Of a stretch of 64,000 bases of DNA, positions 50,020-59,551 are shown in pieces. The stretch's first letter is position 1. Every line of letters starts with the position of its first letter. The notes below the pieces were generated by a model that worked only from the letters and a program-made list of their open reading frames with translations, searched no databases and had not been told where the DNA came from. A program made the position numbers and the translations under genes. The DNA comes from Bacillus sp. ISL-55 (GTDB lineage Bacteria; Bacillota; Bacilli; Bacillales; Cytobacillaceae). The stretch covers positions 82,175 to 146,174 of the forward strand of contig NZ_JAGGQU010000008.1 of NCBI RefSeq assembly GCF_018613155.1, given 5' to 3'.

Positions 50020-50844
50020 TTATTCCCCGCGGTTGCCGCCTGCGTACTTGTTGTATGCCAGGTGAGCGGTTGGGCCTACGTATTCGTTCAGTCTGAAGCC
50101 GTGCTTGATAGCTTCGGTGATGAAGCCTTTCGCGACTTCCAATGCTTCAGCTACTGTTTTTCCTTTAGCCAGCTGTGCAGTGATCGCGGAAGCGAATGTG
50201 CAGCCTGCGCCGTGTGTAAAGCTTGTTTGGACTTTTTCTGATTCGAAAAGAGTGAAGTCTTTTCCATCATAAAGAAGGTCTACAGCTTTTTCGTGGTTCA
50301 GCTTGTTTCCGCCCTTGATCATGACGTTCTTCGCGCCTAGATCATGGATTTTCGCGGCTGCTTCCTTCATGTCATCGATTGTGCGGATCGGGCCGGTTTG
50401 TGCCAGCTGCCATGCTTCGAATAGGTTCGGTGTGACGACTGTTGCTCTTGGCAGCAGCAATTCTCTCATGGCATCTGTGTTTTCAGGCATCAAGACCTCA
50501 TCTTCCCCTTTACATACCATTACAGGGTCGATTACCACTCTGTCCAATTTATGCTCATCAATTTTGCGTGCAGATAGCTCAATGATCTCAACCGTTCCGA
50601 GCATGCCTGTCTTCATTGCATCTATTCCAACGGAAAGAATCGTTTCCAGCTGCTTTTCGACGAGCTCAACTGGCTGTGGGAACACTTCATGGTGCCAGTG
50701 ATTTTTAGGATCCATAGTCACAACCGTAGTAAGAGCAGTCATTCCATAAACGCCTAGCTCCTGAAAGGTTTTAAGGTCAGCCTGGATTCCAGCGCCGCCG
50801 CTTGTATCTGAACCTGCGATTGTTAACACCTTTTTCAAACTCAT
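50020..50844 (-). CDS. pdxK: pyridoxine kinase PdxK (ThiD-like)
   Basis: A 274-residue ribokinase-fold kinase. It starts KKVLTIAGSDTSGGAGIQAD, keeps VVIDPVMVCKGEDEVL and ends with THGAGCTFASAITAQLAKG, the anion-hole segment. Across its length it is closer to B. subtilis PdxK (YwdB), including the Cys of GAGCTF, than to the true HMP-P kinase ThiD, so pyridoxal/pyridoxine phosphorylation is the likelier role; HMP kinase activity is the alternative. A sigma-A-type promoter lies upstream. Confidence 0.85.
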   Translation of the reverse strand: MSLKKVLTIAGSDTSGGAGIQADLKTFQELGVYGMTALTTVVTMDPKNHWHHEVFPQPVELVEKQLETILSVGIDAMKTGMLGTVEIIELSARKIDEHKLDRVVIDPVMVCKGEDEVLMPENTDAMRELLLPRATVVTPNLFEAWQLAQTGPIRTIDDMKEAAAKIHDLGAKNVMIKGGNKLNHEKAVDLLYDGKDFTLFESEKVQTSFTHGAGCTFASAITAQLAKGKTVAEALEVAKGFITEAIKHGFRLNEYVGPTAHLAYNKYAGGNRGE

Positions 50845-50918
50845 CTATACTACCTCCAATTTAAGAATGGCGACTGCCTGATCAGCACAAGGCATGTCAC
50901 CTTCATCACTTTCTTATG

Positions 50919-50946
50919 ATTATACCAATTCTATAGATTTAGACAA
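50919..50946 (-). promoter_or_regulatory. sigma-A-type promoter of pdxK
   Basis: On the minus strand TTGTCT (50946-50941) and a perfect TATAAT (50924-50919) are 16 bases apart, about 75 bp before the pdxK start. Confidence 0.6.
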
Positions 50947-51400
50947 AGAATTGATTTGCAGGATGCCAGTATGGATAATATTAACTTTTGACGATTTTGT
51001 GGCATCAGGGCATTGACGTGATGAAAGTTACTGAGGGAAAAAACAAATTCATTTAGGATGGGTATTGTGAAAATTGACCCACCAAAGATTTTTCGTAAAT
51101 GAAAAATCTCGATTTAAGAATTTGTTAAAGAAATAGACAATTTTCATCTATATTATTGTAACAATTGAAGCGGTTACAAACATGGGATTTCCAGTACATT
51201 AAGGGCATAGGGGTATTATCCCTTTTTGCATAGTGGAATGTTTTTTAAATATAAGCCTTGTGATGTGATCCGAATATAGAGTTTTACCAGCTTACAAGAT
51301 TCATAACAGTCTTTCAATCCCATCACGCGAAGATGGCAGGGAAGAAGTCGATAGTTGCAGCGGAGCCCGGAGATGAAGTACCAGATAAGGGGTGAAGAAC
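50947..51400 (+). other. gene-free leader region before fdhD
   Basis: There is no coding frame here. TTGTAAC (51156-51162) and GTTACAA (51173-51179) form a perfect 7-base inverted repeat with a 10-bp spacer, a likely operator. Further down CCATC/GATGG (51320-51324, 51332-51336) forms a small hairpin in a GC-rich stretch (51320-51391) unlike the AT-rich sequence above it, possibly a structured leader. I see no riboswitch I can name. Confidence 0.4.
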
Positions 51401-52195
51401 ATGATCAAGAAAGGCTGTCCTGAAGAATATCCAATCAGCCTGAAGCTGAATGGATATGAGATTGCGGTATTCCAGCTGACAAATCAGGATTTGGAAGACT
51501 GGGTATATGGCTACCTTTTTTCAGAAGGTTTGATTGACGGGCCGGAGGATGTTGTCAGCGTCCAATTTAGCGAAAAGACCGGCACATTGAATGTGACGTT
51601 ATGTAATTCTTTTGATCCTGAGCAGATGTTCTCAAAAAAGAAGCATTACACAGCCGGCTGCGGCCGGGGAGTGACTTTCTTTTCGATGACGGACGTCAAA
51701 AAGTTCAATAAAGTGAATTCCGATGAAACTTATTCGCTGACATATTTGTTGAAAAAACGAGCGGAATTCGCGCAGAATTCTCCGCTGTACCTGGAAACGG
51801 GCGGCATGCATGGCGCCTGTATCATTCTTGAGGATGGCAGCATTGAAGTCCGGGAAGATATCGGCAGGCATAATGCTGTCGATAAAATTATCGGCCACGC
51901 GATTCGAAAGCGTTTGCAGCCTGACCGACTCGTCCTTTTGACGACCGGCAGGGTTTCATATGAAATGCTCTCAAAAGCTGCAAAATTTGGTTTTGCCGTC
52001 ATTGGCTCACGCACAGCGGCTACAAAGCAGGCCATCCAGCTAGCCCGATTCCTTAACATTGAAGTCGTTGGCTACTTGCGCGGGAAAATGGCGACTGTAT
52101 ATACATCTGCCAAAAGGATTAACGATGATTTAAACCCTCCAGCTTCCTCTGAGGATTTACTTGAAAGGGGGGAAGCCCAGCAAGTACTAAATTGA
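51401..52195 (+). CDS. fdhD: FdhD: formate dehydrogenase sulfurtransferase
   Basis: A 264-residue FdhD-family protein that delivers sulfur to the molybdenum/tungsten bis-MGD cofactor of formate dehydrogenase. Marks are YGYLFSEGLIDGPEDV, GGMHGACIILEDGSIEVREDIGRHNAVDKIIGHA (given in part) and VSYEMLSKAAKFG. The redox loop reads AGCGRG: Cys87 is present but the second Cys of the CxxC found in E. coli FdhD is Gly90. ATG at 51401 follows AAGGGG; GTG at 51392 lies in the ribosome site. It is 55 bp before the formate dehydrogenase gene and probably co-transcribed. Confidence 0.9.
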   Translation: MIKKGCPEEYPISLKLNGYEIAVFQLTNQDLEDWVYGYLFSEGLIDGPEDVVSVQFSEKTGTLNVTLCNSFDPEQMFSKKKHYTAGCGRGVTFFSMTDVKKFNKVNSDETYSLTYLLKKRAEFAQNSPLYLETGGMHGACIILEDGSIEVREDIGRHNAVDKIIGHAIRKRLQPDRLVLLTTGRVSYEMLSKAAKFGFAVIGSRTAATKQAIQLARFLNIEVVGYLRGKMATVYTSAKRINDDLNPPASSEDLLERGEAQQVLN

Positions 52196-52250
52196 CACCA
52201 TCTGTGGGAATAGGGATGTTCTAAGCAACTATTGGGAAGGAGAGATAGAG

Positions 52251-55235
52251 ATGGTTGAAATCAACCTGAATCGCCGGCAGTTCTTGAAGCTGTCAGGTGC
52301 CACTGCGGCGACCCTGGCGGTTGTCGAGTTGGGCTTTAACGAAAAAGAGGTCCACGCAAAATCAAAAGAACTCAAGATTGCCAAAGCTACTGTAACACCA
52401 ACCATTTGCGCATTCTGCGGGGTAGGATGCGGCATTTTGGTACACACGAAAGACCATACTGTGGTTTATACGGAAGGGGATCCGGATAGCCCAGTCAACG
52501 AAGGTACACTTTGCAGTAAAGGTACAACAATCAGACAAGTCTACACTTCCGAAAAACGCTTAACAAAGCCATTATATCGAGCTCCTGGAAGCAAGAAATG
52601 GGAAGAGAAAAGCTGGGACTGGATGTATGAAACAATTGCAAAACGTACGAAGGAAACACGCGACAAAACATTCATCGAGAAAGAAAATGGCATGTTTGTC
52701 AATAAGACCGAAGCCATTGCGAGCTTAGGCGGAGCAGCTCTTGATAATGAAGAGACTTATCTGCTTGCGAAAATGATGAGAGGGCTTGGCGTCGTTTATC
52801 TCGAACACCAGGCACGAATATGACACAGTTCTACGGTTGCCGGTCTGGCACCTACAGTAGGGCGTGGAGCAATGACAAACCATTGGAGCGATCTGCAAAA
52901 TACCGATTGTGCATTGATCATGGGCGGGAATCCTGCCGAGAATCATCCAATCTCTTTCAGATGGTTGACTAAAGCGAAAGAAAAAGGCGGCAAAATCGTC
53001 TCTGTTGACCCTCGTTTCACGAGGACATCGTCAAAGGCTGACGTCTATGCTTCGCTTCGTTCAGGAACAGATATTGCCTTCATGGGCGGAATGATCAACT
53101 ATGCGTTAGAGAATAACTTGATCCACAGAGAGTATGTTGCTGAATATACAAATGCATCCTTCATTGTAAAAAAGGATTTCGAGTTCAATGATGGATTATT
53201 CAGCGGGTATGATGAAGCAACCCGCAAGTATGACAAAACGAAATGGGCTTTTGAAACGGACGAAGAAGGAAATCCGAAAAAGGATAAAACCCTTACACAT
53301 CCGCGTTCTGTATTCCAATTGATGAGGAAACATTTCTCACGCTATGATGTCGACTCAGTTATTGCAGTAACCGGAACACCTAAAGAAGATTACCTGAAAG
53401 TCTGTGAAACGTTCTGTTCAACAAGCAAGATAGGTAAATCTGGAACGATCATGTATGCGATGGGTACAACTCAGCATACGGTTGGAACACAAAACGTCCG
53501 TGCTTTTGGGATCATCCAGCTGTTGCTTGGCAATATCGGTCTTCCTGGCGGCGGAATCAACGCGATGCGCGGCGAGTCCAATGTACAGGGTTCCACTGAC
53601 TTTGCTCTTCTATATCACCTGCTTCCAGGATATGTTGGAACACCAACAGCCATCCCAGAGCATGCGACTTTAGAAGGCTACAATACAAAGGAAACACCTT
53701 CTGGCGGTTACTGGAGCAACAAGCCTAAGTTCCTGGTCAGTATGCTGAAGGCCTGGTATGGCCCGAATGCTACTAAAGCTAACGAATTTGGATATCAGTA
53801 CCTTCCAAAAGGAAACAAGAACTACTCTCATATTAATTTGTTCAATGCTATGTATAAAGGCGAACTGGAAGGTGCGTTCTTATTCGGAACAAACCCTGTA
53901 GTCGGCGGCCCGAATGCAGGCAAGGAAAAAGAAGCGCTGTCCAAGCTTAAGTGGATGGTTGCCGTTGACCTATGGGAGACAGAAACATCTGCTTTCTGGC
54001 AAGAGGAAGCAGGCAGTGACCCATCGAAGATCGATACAGAAGTATTCCTTCTGCCGGCAGCAAGCTCGTATGAGAAAGAGGGCAGCGTGTCCAACTCTTC
54101 CCGATGGATGCAGTACCGCTGGAAGGCGATCGATCCAAAAGGAGAATCACTGGCAGATTTGGAAATCATCCATATGCTGGTCAAGAATATCAAGGCCCTT
54201 TACAAAAATGAAAGTTCAGCTGCAGCGAAGCAAATCAATGCACTGTACTGGAACTTTGGTGACGGCCACCATCCAGATATTGACCTTGTAGCAAAAGAAA
54301 TCAACGGTTACGACCTGAAGACAGGAAAGCTTTTGAAAGGCTTTGGCGACCTTAAGGATGACGGTACAACAAGCTCTGGTAACTGGATTTATTCAGGCTT
54401 CTATCCAGAAGAAGGAAAGAACCGCGCTAAAAACCGTGACAACAAGGATACTGGCGGCGGCAACTTCCTGAACTGGGCATTTGCATGGCCTGCAAACCGC
54501 AGGATCCTTTACAACCGTGCATCTGCTGATCCAAGCGGAAAGCCGTGGAGCGACAAGAAAGCGGTCATCTGGTGGGATGAAAGCCAGAAGAAATGGACGG
54601 GAAATGACATTCCTGACTTCAAGCCAACAGTTGCACCAGCTGATCCAGGAGGAACAAATCCTTTCATCATGATCAACGGGGGTGTTGGCGGACTTTTTGC
54701 TCCTACCCTGAATGACGGACCGTTCCCTGAACATTATGAGCCGTTTGAAAGTCCGGTGAAAAATACCTTCTCGAGCCAGGAAATCAACCCGGCAGTTGTC
54801 ATCATCGAGGGCGAATTCAACCTGAAAGGCGACGGCAAGAAGTATCCGATTGTCGGTACTACTTACAGGGTCTCTGAGCATTGGCAGTCCGGTTCGATGA
54901 CACGCAACCAGGAATGGCTGTCCGAATTGTCAGGCCATATGTATATTGAAATGAGTGAAGAACTCGCAAAGGAAAAAGGCATCAAGAACAAAGATAAGAT
55001 CATTGTCAGCTCGGCCCGTGGTGATATCACAGCTTATGCAATGGTTACCAAGCGCTTTAAGCCTCATATGATGAACGGCAAGAAGGTGCATCAAGTCGGC
55101 ATGCCTTGGCACTTTGGCTATAAAGGAATCGCTACAGGGGATACAGCAAACCGCTTAACACCTCATATCGGGGATGCAAACACGACAATCCCTGAATATA
55201 AGGCATTCCTCTGTGATATAAGGAGGGCTGACTAA
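52251..55235 (+). CDS. fdnG: formate dehydrogenase alpha subunit, selenocysteine-containing (FdnG/FdoG-like)
   Basis: One 994-residue gene with an in-frame TGA at 52821-52823 (codon 191). The reading frame is otherwise unbroken and the flanking protein, EHQARI-U-HSSTVAGLAPTVGRGAMTNHW (shown to mark the site), matches the selenocysteine site of E. coli FdnG. A SECIS hairpin follows. Residues 1-35 are a Tat signal (NRRQFLK); Cys53, Cys56, Cys60 and Cys88 hold a [4Fe-4S] cluster; the rest binds the bis-MGD molybdenum cofactor. It oxidises formate to CO2 on the outer face. The N-terminal piece and the remainder would look like two genes if UGA were read as stop. Confidence 0.93.
52821..52860 (+). 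promoter_or_regulatory. SECIS element for UGA-selenocysteine recoding
   Basis: Eleven bases after the UGA a stem begins: GGT (52835-52837), bulged T (52838), GCC (52839-52841), loop GGTCT, then GGC (52847-52849) and ACC. CTAC/GTAG (52831-52834, 52857-52860) extends it. The bulged U, GGUC loop and 11-base distance all match the E. coli fdhF SECIS recognised by SelB. Confidence 0.88.
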
Positions 55236-56062
55236 TGGCGGAATATATTAAATATGTCGATGTAACGAAGTGTGACGGCTGCCGCGCATGTATGGTCGCC
55301 TGCAAAAACTGGAACGACCTTCCAGCTGAGCCGGAAGAGTTCCAGGGCAGTGTCCAATCACATGCAAATGTGACAGCGAACACATGGAACGTGCTGTCAT
55401 TCATTGAACACGAAGATTCAAAAGGCAATCTGGATTATCTTTTCCGCCATTCCTCCTGCTTCCATTGCTCGGAGGCAGCCTGCGTAAAGGTTTGCCCGGA
55501 AGAAGCCATGCACTATACAGACTTTGGAACTGTCAATGTTGATAGTGATAAATGCGTAGGCTGCGGCTACTGCGTTCAGAACTGCCCATTTGATGTTGTA
55601 CAGCTGGCAACATATAAAGACAAGAACGGCAAGGAATACAAGAAAGCTCAGAAATGCACAATGTGCGTCGATCGTCTTGAAGAAGGCATGCAGCCTGCTT
55701 GTGTGACGACTTGCCACACAGACGCAATGGAATTCGGCACAAAAGAAGAAATGCTCAAGAAGGCAGAAAAGCGCTTGAGCGAAATCAAGGATAAGTATCC
55801 TAACGCAATGATTTACAACCCAGAGGGAGTCGGCGGTACGCATACAATTTACGTACTGGCTGAAAAGCCATCTGTCTATGGACTGCCTGAAAAACCAAAA
55901 GTTCCAACATCAGCTGTTGTCTGGAAGGACTACGCACAGCCAATCGGCAAGATGATGCTTGGAGCAACAAGCATGGCGCTTGTAGGTGCATTCGTGTCCA
56001 ATAAGCTATTCAATAAAGAAGGAAAAGGCCATGAAGAGGATGGAGGTGGCAGCCATGAGTAA
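55235..56062 (+). CDS. fdnH: formate dehydrogenase beta subunit, iron-sulfur (FdnH-like)
   Basis: A 275-residue electron-transfer subunit. It contains the four cysteine clusters of a four-[4Fe-4S] ferredoxin-type protein: CDGCRACMVAC near residue 12, HCSEAACVKVCP near 75, CVGCGYCVQNCP near 110, and CTMCVDRLEEG with a later CVTTC. One C-terminal membrane helix (MMLGATSMALVGAFVSNKLF) anchors it beside the cytochrome subunit, as in E. coli FdnH. Its ATG shares one base with the alpha-subunit stop (TAATG). Electrons pass from the alpha subunit to cytochrome b. Confidence 0.94.
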   Translation: MAEYIKYVDVTKCDGCRACMVACKNWNDLPAEPEEFQGSVQSHANVTANTWNVLSFIEHEDSKGNLDYLFRHSSCFHCSEAACVKVCPEEAMHYTDFGTVNVDSDKCVGCGYCVQNCPFDVVQLATYKDKNGKEYKKAQKCTMCVDRLEEGMQPACVTTCHTDAMEFGTKEEMLKKAEKRLSEIKDKYPNAMIYNPEGVGGTHTIYVLAEKPSVYGLPEKPKVPTSAVVWKDYAQPIGKMMLGATSMALVGAFVSNKLFNKEGKGHEEDGGGSHE

Positions 56063-56762
56063 TACACAGTATTCAGGTGTAAAGGTAAAGCGGTTTTCGA
56101 AAGGCTTTGTAATCGCACATGCTGTAAACGCCATTTCATTCTTTGCGCTGTATATCACGGCTTTGCCAATGTATACAGAGTGGTTTGACTGGCTTTATCC
56201 GATACTGGGCGGACCAGAAGGAGCACGCCTGCTACACAGGATTTTCGCGATCGCCTTCATTACGCCTACTTTCATCTGGCTAATCATGGATCCGAAGGGC
56301 TTCCTGCGCTGGGGAAAAGAGCTTGTAACCTGGAAGAAGAGAGATTTACAGTTTTTCACTGAGTTTGTCAAAGAACTATTTGGCTTTAAATTCAAGCACG
56401 TAAAACAAACATTCTTCAATGCTGGTGAGAAAATAAACTCGATCATCCAGATCCTGACTGCGATCCTGATCATCGGTTCTGGCTTCCCGATGTGGTTCCC
56501 AGATTTGTTCCCGCAAGCAATTGTCCAATGGGCGTATGTTGCTCATAATGTCGGCTTCGGCCTTGCGATCGCTGTAGTGGTCGGCCATATTTACCTAAGT
56601 GTCATCCACAAAAACTCAAGACCAGGATACACTGGCGTCATTACAGGTGAGGTTCCGGCAGAGTGGGCGAAGGACCACTATACAGAATGGTATGAAGAAG
56701 AAGTCAAGAAGGGCAATTTCCCTGATCTTGATAAAAATAAGAACAAGAAAAAAGGCGCGTAG
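56055..56762 (+). CDS. fdnI: formate dehydrogenase gamma subunit, cytochrome b556 (FdnI-like)
   Basis: A 235-residue membrane protein with four helices (FVIAHAVNAISFFALYITAL, LLHRIFAIAFITPTFIWLIM, IIQILTAILIIGSGFPMWF, VAHNVGFGLAIAVVVGHIYL) carrying the heme histidines of the Ni/Fe-hydrogenase and formate dehydrogenase cytochrome family. It passes electrons to menaquinone. ATG at 56055 follows GGAGGTGG and overlaps the beta-subunit stop by 8 bp. Completes the three-subunit enzyme. Confidence 0.92.
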   Translation: MSNTQYSGVKVKRFSKGFVIAHAVNAISFFALYITALPMYTEWFDWLYPILGGPEGARLLHRIFAIAFITPTFIWLIMDPKGFLRWGKELVTWKKRDLQFFTEFVKELFGFKFKHVKQTFFNAGEKINSIIQILTAILIIGSGFPMWFPDLFPQAIVQWAYVAHNVGFGLAIAVVVGHIYLSVIHKNSRPGYTGVITGEVPAEWAKDHYTEWYEEEVKKGNFPDLDKNKNKKKGA

Positions 56763-56848
56763 AAACCTTTGCTAGAGGGAATGGCAGCCCAGCCGGGCTC
56801 CATTCCCTTCAAAATTTAGAATATTAGAGTGAAAGAGGGGCTGCAGCA

Positions 56849-57658
56849 ATGAAAAAGTCCGTTGTCTCAAAAGAGTACCAGAAATTGCAGAAAGATATCA
56901 TAGAGTTGCAGGAGCGATGGAAGACTTCCCTGGATCCTGACTGTGTCCGGCCAAACCTTGATAAAGCGGCATTGGAGGCGGGAGTGCCTGTCACTGCTTT
57001 AGCGGCTATCGACTTTGATATTTCCCTATTCTTACAGTGGATAGAGGATATAGGCGAACTTTTATCGAAATACCAACCAGAGATTGAAAATTCGATGCAA
57101 TCATTAAAAAGTCTATTGGATGAAGAGACGGCAAAGAGATGGATCGATGAAGCATTTGCTTTCAACTATATTTATTTTGCGAGTTTCGCAGAGGAAAACG
57201 ATTTGGATGGATGGATTCCTCAATTCGTGGCAGAAACGGTGCTCCGTCCGTACCTGCAGCTGACTGCCACTAAGGTTCAGGATGAAATCCATCACGGTGT
57301 GCACGGTGCGGGCTGCCCTGTGTGCGGAGAACCTGTACGCCTTGCACAGCTTGAAGGAGAAGGAAAGAAGGTCCTGCACTGCCCGCGTTGTTCAGCTCAC
57401 TGGAATGGCCGGCGCGTAGCCTGCTCACACTGCGGAAATAACGATCATGAAACAGTGAAGGTCCTGACAATCGAAGGCGAATCAGCTGCACAAATCCAGA
57501 TTTGTGAAGAATGCAAGGGGTATACAAAGGTAATTGATACACGACAATATATTGTAAAGCCAACACCAGCAATGCTCGACCTGAATACAATCCACCTGGA
57601 CTTTGTTGCCCAGGATCATGGCTATAAATCCGCTGGGGAAACAAAACAGACTAACTAA
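56849..57658 (+). CDS. fdhE: FdhE: formate dehydrogenase accessory protein
   Basis: A 269-residue cytoplasmic protein. The C-terminal half carries four CxxC pairs (CPVCGEPV, CPRCSAHW, CSHCGNNDH, CEECKGY), the rubredoxin-like iron-binding core of FdhE, which interacts with formate dehydrogenase catalytic subunits during maturation. The helical N-terminal half (1-140) matches the family. It starts 86 bp after the gamma subunit gene. Confidence 0.92.
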   Translation: MKKSVVSKEYQKLQKDIIELQERWKTSLDPDCVRPNLDKAALEAGVPVTALAAIDFDISLFLQWIEDIGELLSKYQPEIENSMQSLKSLLDEETAKRWIDEAFAFNYIYFASFAEENDLDGWIPQFVAETVLRPYLQLTATKVQDEIHHGVHGAGCPVCGEPVRLAQLEGEGKKVLHCPRCSAHWNGRRVACSHCGNNDHETVKVLTIEGESAAQIQICEECKGYTKVIDTRQYIVKPTPAMLDLNTIHLDFVAQDHGYKSAGETKQTN

Positions 57659-57674
57659 AAGAAGGTGCTGTGGG

Positions 57675-58274
57675 ATGAAAGCCGGAGCGATCATTTTATC
57701 AGGCGGAAAATCTAGCAGGATGGGAAGTAACAAGGCTCTCCTGAAATTTCGGGAAAAAACGAATATTGAGAGAATTAAGGATGAGTTACAGCACGTATTT
57801 GATGATATAATTCTAGTAACGAATGATCCTGAAACCTATCAATTTTTAAATATTAAAATGGTAACAGACCAGTATCCGGGTTCTGGTCCACTTGCAGGAA
57901 TCCATGCGGGACTCGAGGAATCAGACTACGAGGAAAATTTCGTTGTAGCCTGTGACATGCCATTTGTATCCTCAGAGCTAGCTTCAAGCCTTGTAAAAGC
58001 GCTTAAACACCACGATGCAGTCGTACCGGTCAGTGAAGGCAGACAGCATCCACTTTTTGCGGCCTACCAAAAACGGGTAGCAAGAGAAGCTAAGGAATGC
58101 ATTGAAGACGGAAATTTGAGAATCAAGCATATGCTTGAAAAACTGGATGTCCGCTTTCTTGAAGAGGCAGATCTGCAGCTCTATTTCGAGGGCAGCCTTG
58201 ATCGGGTGTTTTTCAATATGAACCATCCTGAGGAATATGAAGATGCAAAGAAATGGGCGGAATCCGGAGAATAG
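57675..58274 (+). CDS. mobA: MobA: molybdenum cofactor guanylyltransferase
   Basis: A 199-residue nucleotidyltransferase. It starts AGAIILSGGKSSRMGSNKAL, the GTP-binding signature with the GGxSxRMGxxK motif, and continues with DQYPGSGPLAGIHAGLE and ACDMPFV. It links GMP to the cofactor to give the MGD form that formate dehydrogenase needs. ATG at 57675 follows AAGGTG, 16 bp after the fdhE stop; longer in-frame starts lie inside fdhE. Confidence 0.93.
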   Translation: MKAGAIILSGGKSSRMGSNKALLKFREKTNIERIKDELQHVFDDIILVTNDPETYQFLNIKMVTDQYPGSGPLAGIHAGLEESDYEENFVVACDMPFVSSELASSLVKALKHHDAVVPVSEGRQHPLFAAYQKRVAREAKECIEDGNLRIKHMLEKLDVRFLEEADLQLYFEGSLDRVFFNMNHPEEYEDAKKWAESGE

Positions 58275-58305
58275 TTTTCAGGTGCTAGAAAGGATGTAAG
58301 TCAGC

Positions 58306-59538
58306 ATGCAATTTTTCAAAGTGAAAAGTGTTGAGGAGACCTTTGCGTTAATTGACGAGAAAATTGGCAAGATCACGGAAACTGAAATCCGTCCTCTTGA
58401 TGAGGCACTTCACTACATCCTGGCAGAGGATGTCACTGCAGGCGAGAATGTACCTGGTTTTGACCGCTCGACCGTCGATGGCTATGCCGTCATCGCCCGT
58501 GACACATACGGTTCATCTGAATCGATGCCAGGCTTCCTGAATGTCGCCGGCGAGGTCCATATGGGAGAAGAAGCGGTCAAGCCAGTAGGCAGAGGCGAGG
58601 CAATATACGTACCGACAGGCGGAATGCTGCCACCAGGAAGTGACAGCGTGCTGATGATCGAGCATTGCGAGGAAATCGGCGGGCTGTTGAATACGTACAA
58701 GCAAATCGCACCAGGTGAGAATGTCATCAGAAAAGGTGAAGACATCAAAGCAGGAGAAGTCCTTTTATCCGAAGGGACAAGATTGCGGCCGCAGGAGCTT
58801 GGGGCACTGGCGGCACTTGGTGTTTCCGAGGTTAAAGTCTACCGAAAGCTGAAGGCTGCATACCTTTCTTCAGGGGACGAAATCGTTCCTTTTGAAACGA
58901 AAACACTGGAAACAGGCCAAATCCGCGATATCAACTACTTGACCGTCAAGGGACTGGTCAATGAGTGGGATATCGAACTTATATACGGCGGAATCACACG
59001 CGATGATTATCAGGAATTCGCCAAAAAAGCCCGCGAATTGTATGAACAGGCTGACTGCCTGATTTTATCTGGCGGAAGCTCTGTTGGAACAAAGGATTAT
59101 ACAACCGAGGTCATCCAGTCACTTGGAGATCCAGGTGTCTTCGTCCATGGAATTTCCATCAAGCCGGGGAAGCCGACAATCCTCGCAGTTGCAGACGAAA
59201 AGCCGGTCATTGGACTGCCTGGCCATCCAGCATCAGCGATGATCATCTTCAAGCTGTTTGGCGAACGAGTTTTCCGAAGGCTGAAGGGAGAAAAAATCGA
59301 GCATAAGGCTGAACGGATTTTTGCCCGGATTGAGAAAAATATTGCATCTTCTCCAGGAAGATCTGATTATATCAGGGTTAGACTTGAGGAAAAGGATGGA
59401 GAATGGTGGGCCGAGCCGATCATAGGCAAGTCAGGCCTGATTACAACATTGGTAAAGAGCGATGGAATCGTCGAGATTGTTTCCGAAAAAGAAGGAATTT
59501 CACAAGGCGAATACGTTCCAGTAATTTTGACGAGATAG
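58306..59538 (+). CDS. moeA: MoeA: molybdopterin molybdotransferase
   Basis: A 410-residue enzyme inserting molybdate into adenylylated molybdopterin. Family marks include VPGFDRSTVDGYAVIARDT (active-site loop), GGMLPPGSDSVLMIEHCEE, LSSGDEIVP, LILSGGSSVGTKDYT, and VIGLPGHPASAMIIF. Length and domain order are those of ordinary MoeA. It is 31 bp after mobA and 13 bp before a second, larger MoeA homologue. Confidence 0.94.
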   Translation: MQFFKVKSVEETFALIDEKIGKITETEIRPLDEALHYILAEDVTAGENVPGFDRSTVDGYAVIARDTYGSSESMPGFLNVAGEVHMGEEAVKPVGRGEAIYVPTGGMLPPGSDSVLMIEHCEEIGGLLNTYKQIAPGENVIRKGEDIKAGEVLLSEGTRLRPQELGALAALGVSEVKVYRKLKAAYLSSGDEIVPFETKTLETGQIRDINYLTVKGLVNEWDIELIYGGITRDDYQEFAKKARELYEQADCLILSGGSSVGTKDYTTEVIQSLGDPGVFVHGISIKPGKPTILAVADEKPVIGLPGHPASAMIIFKLFGERVFRRLKGEKIEHKAERIFARIEKNIASSPGRSDYIRVRLEEKDGEWWAEPIIGKSGLITTLVKSDGIVEIVSEKEGISQGEYVPVILTR

Positions 59539-59551
59539 GGGGAGCCGCATC

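Noticed and set aside
50947-51400. Molybdenum-cofactor (Moco) riboswitch before fdhD
   Set aside because: The position is suggestive but I could not find the conserved Moco motif elements by eye; only small local stems are visible.
52251-52823. A separate 190-residue truncated oxidoreductase followed by a second gene at 52872
   Set aside because: The two parts are in the same frame, joined by one TGA at the selenocysteine site of formate dehydrogenase and followed by a SECIS. There is no frameshift, and no ribosome site is evident before 52872.
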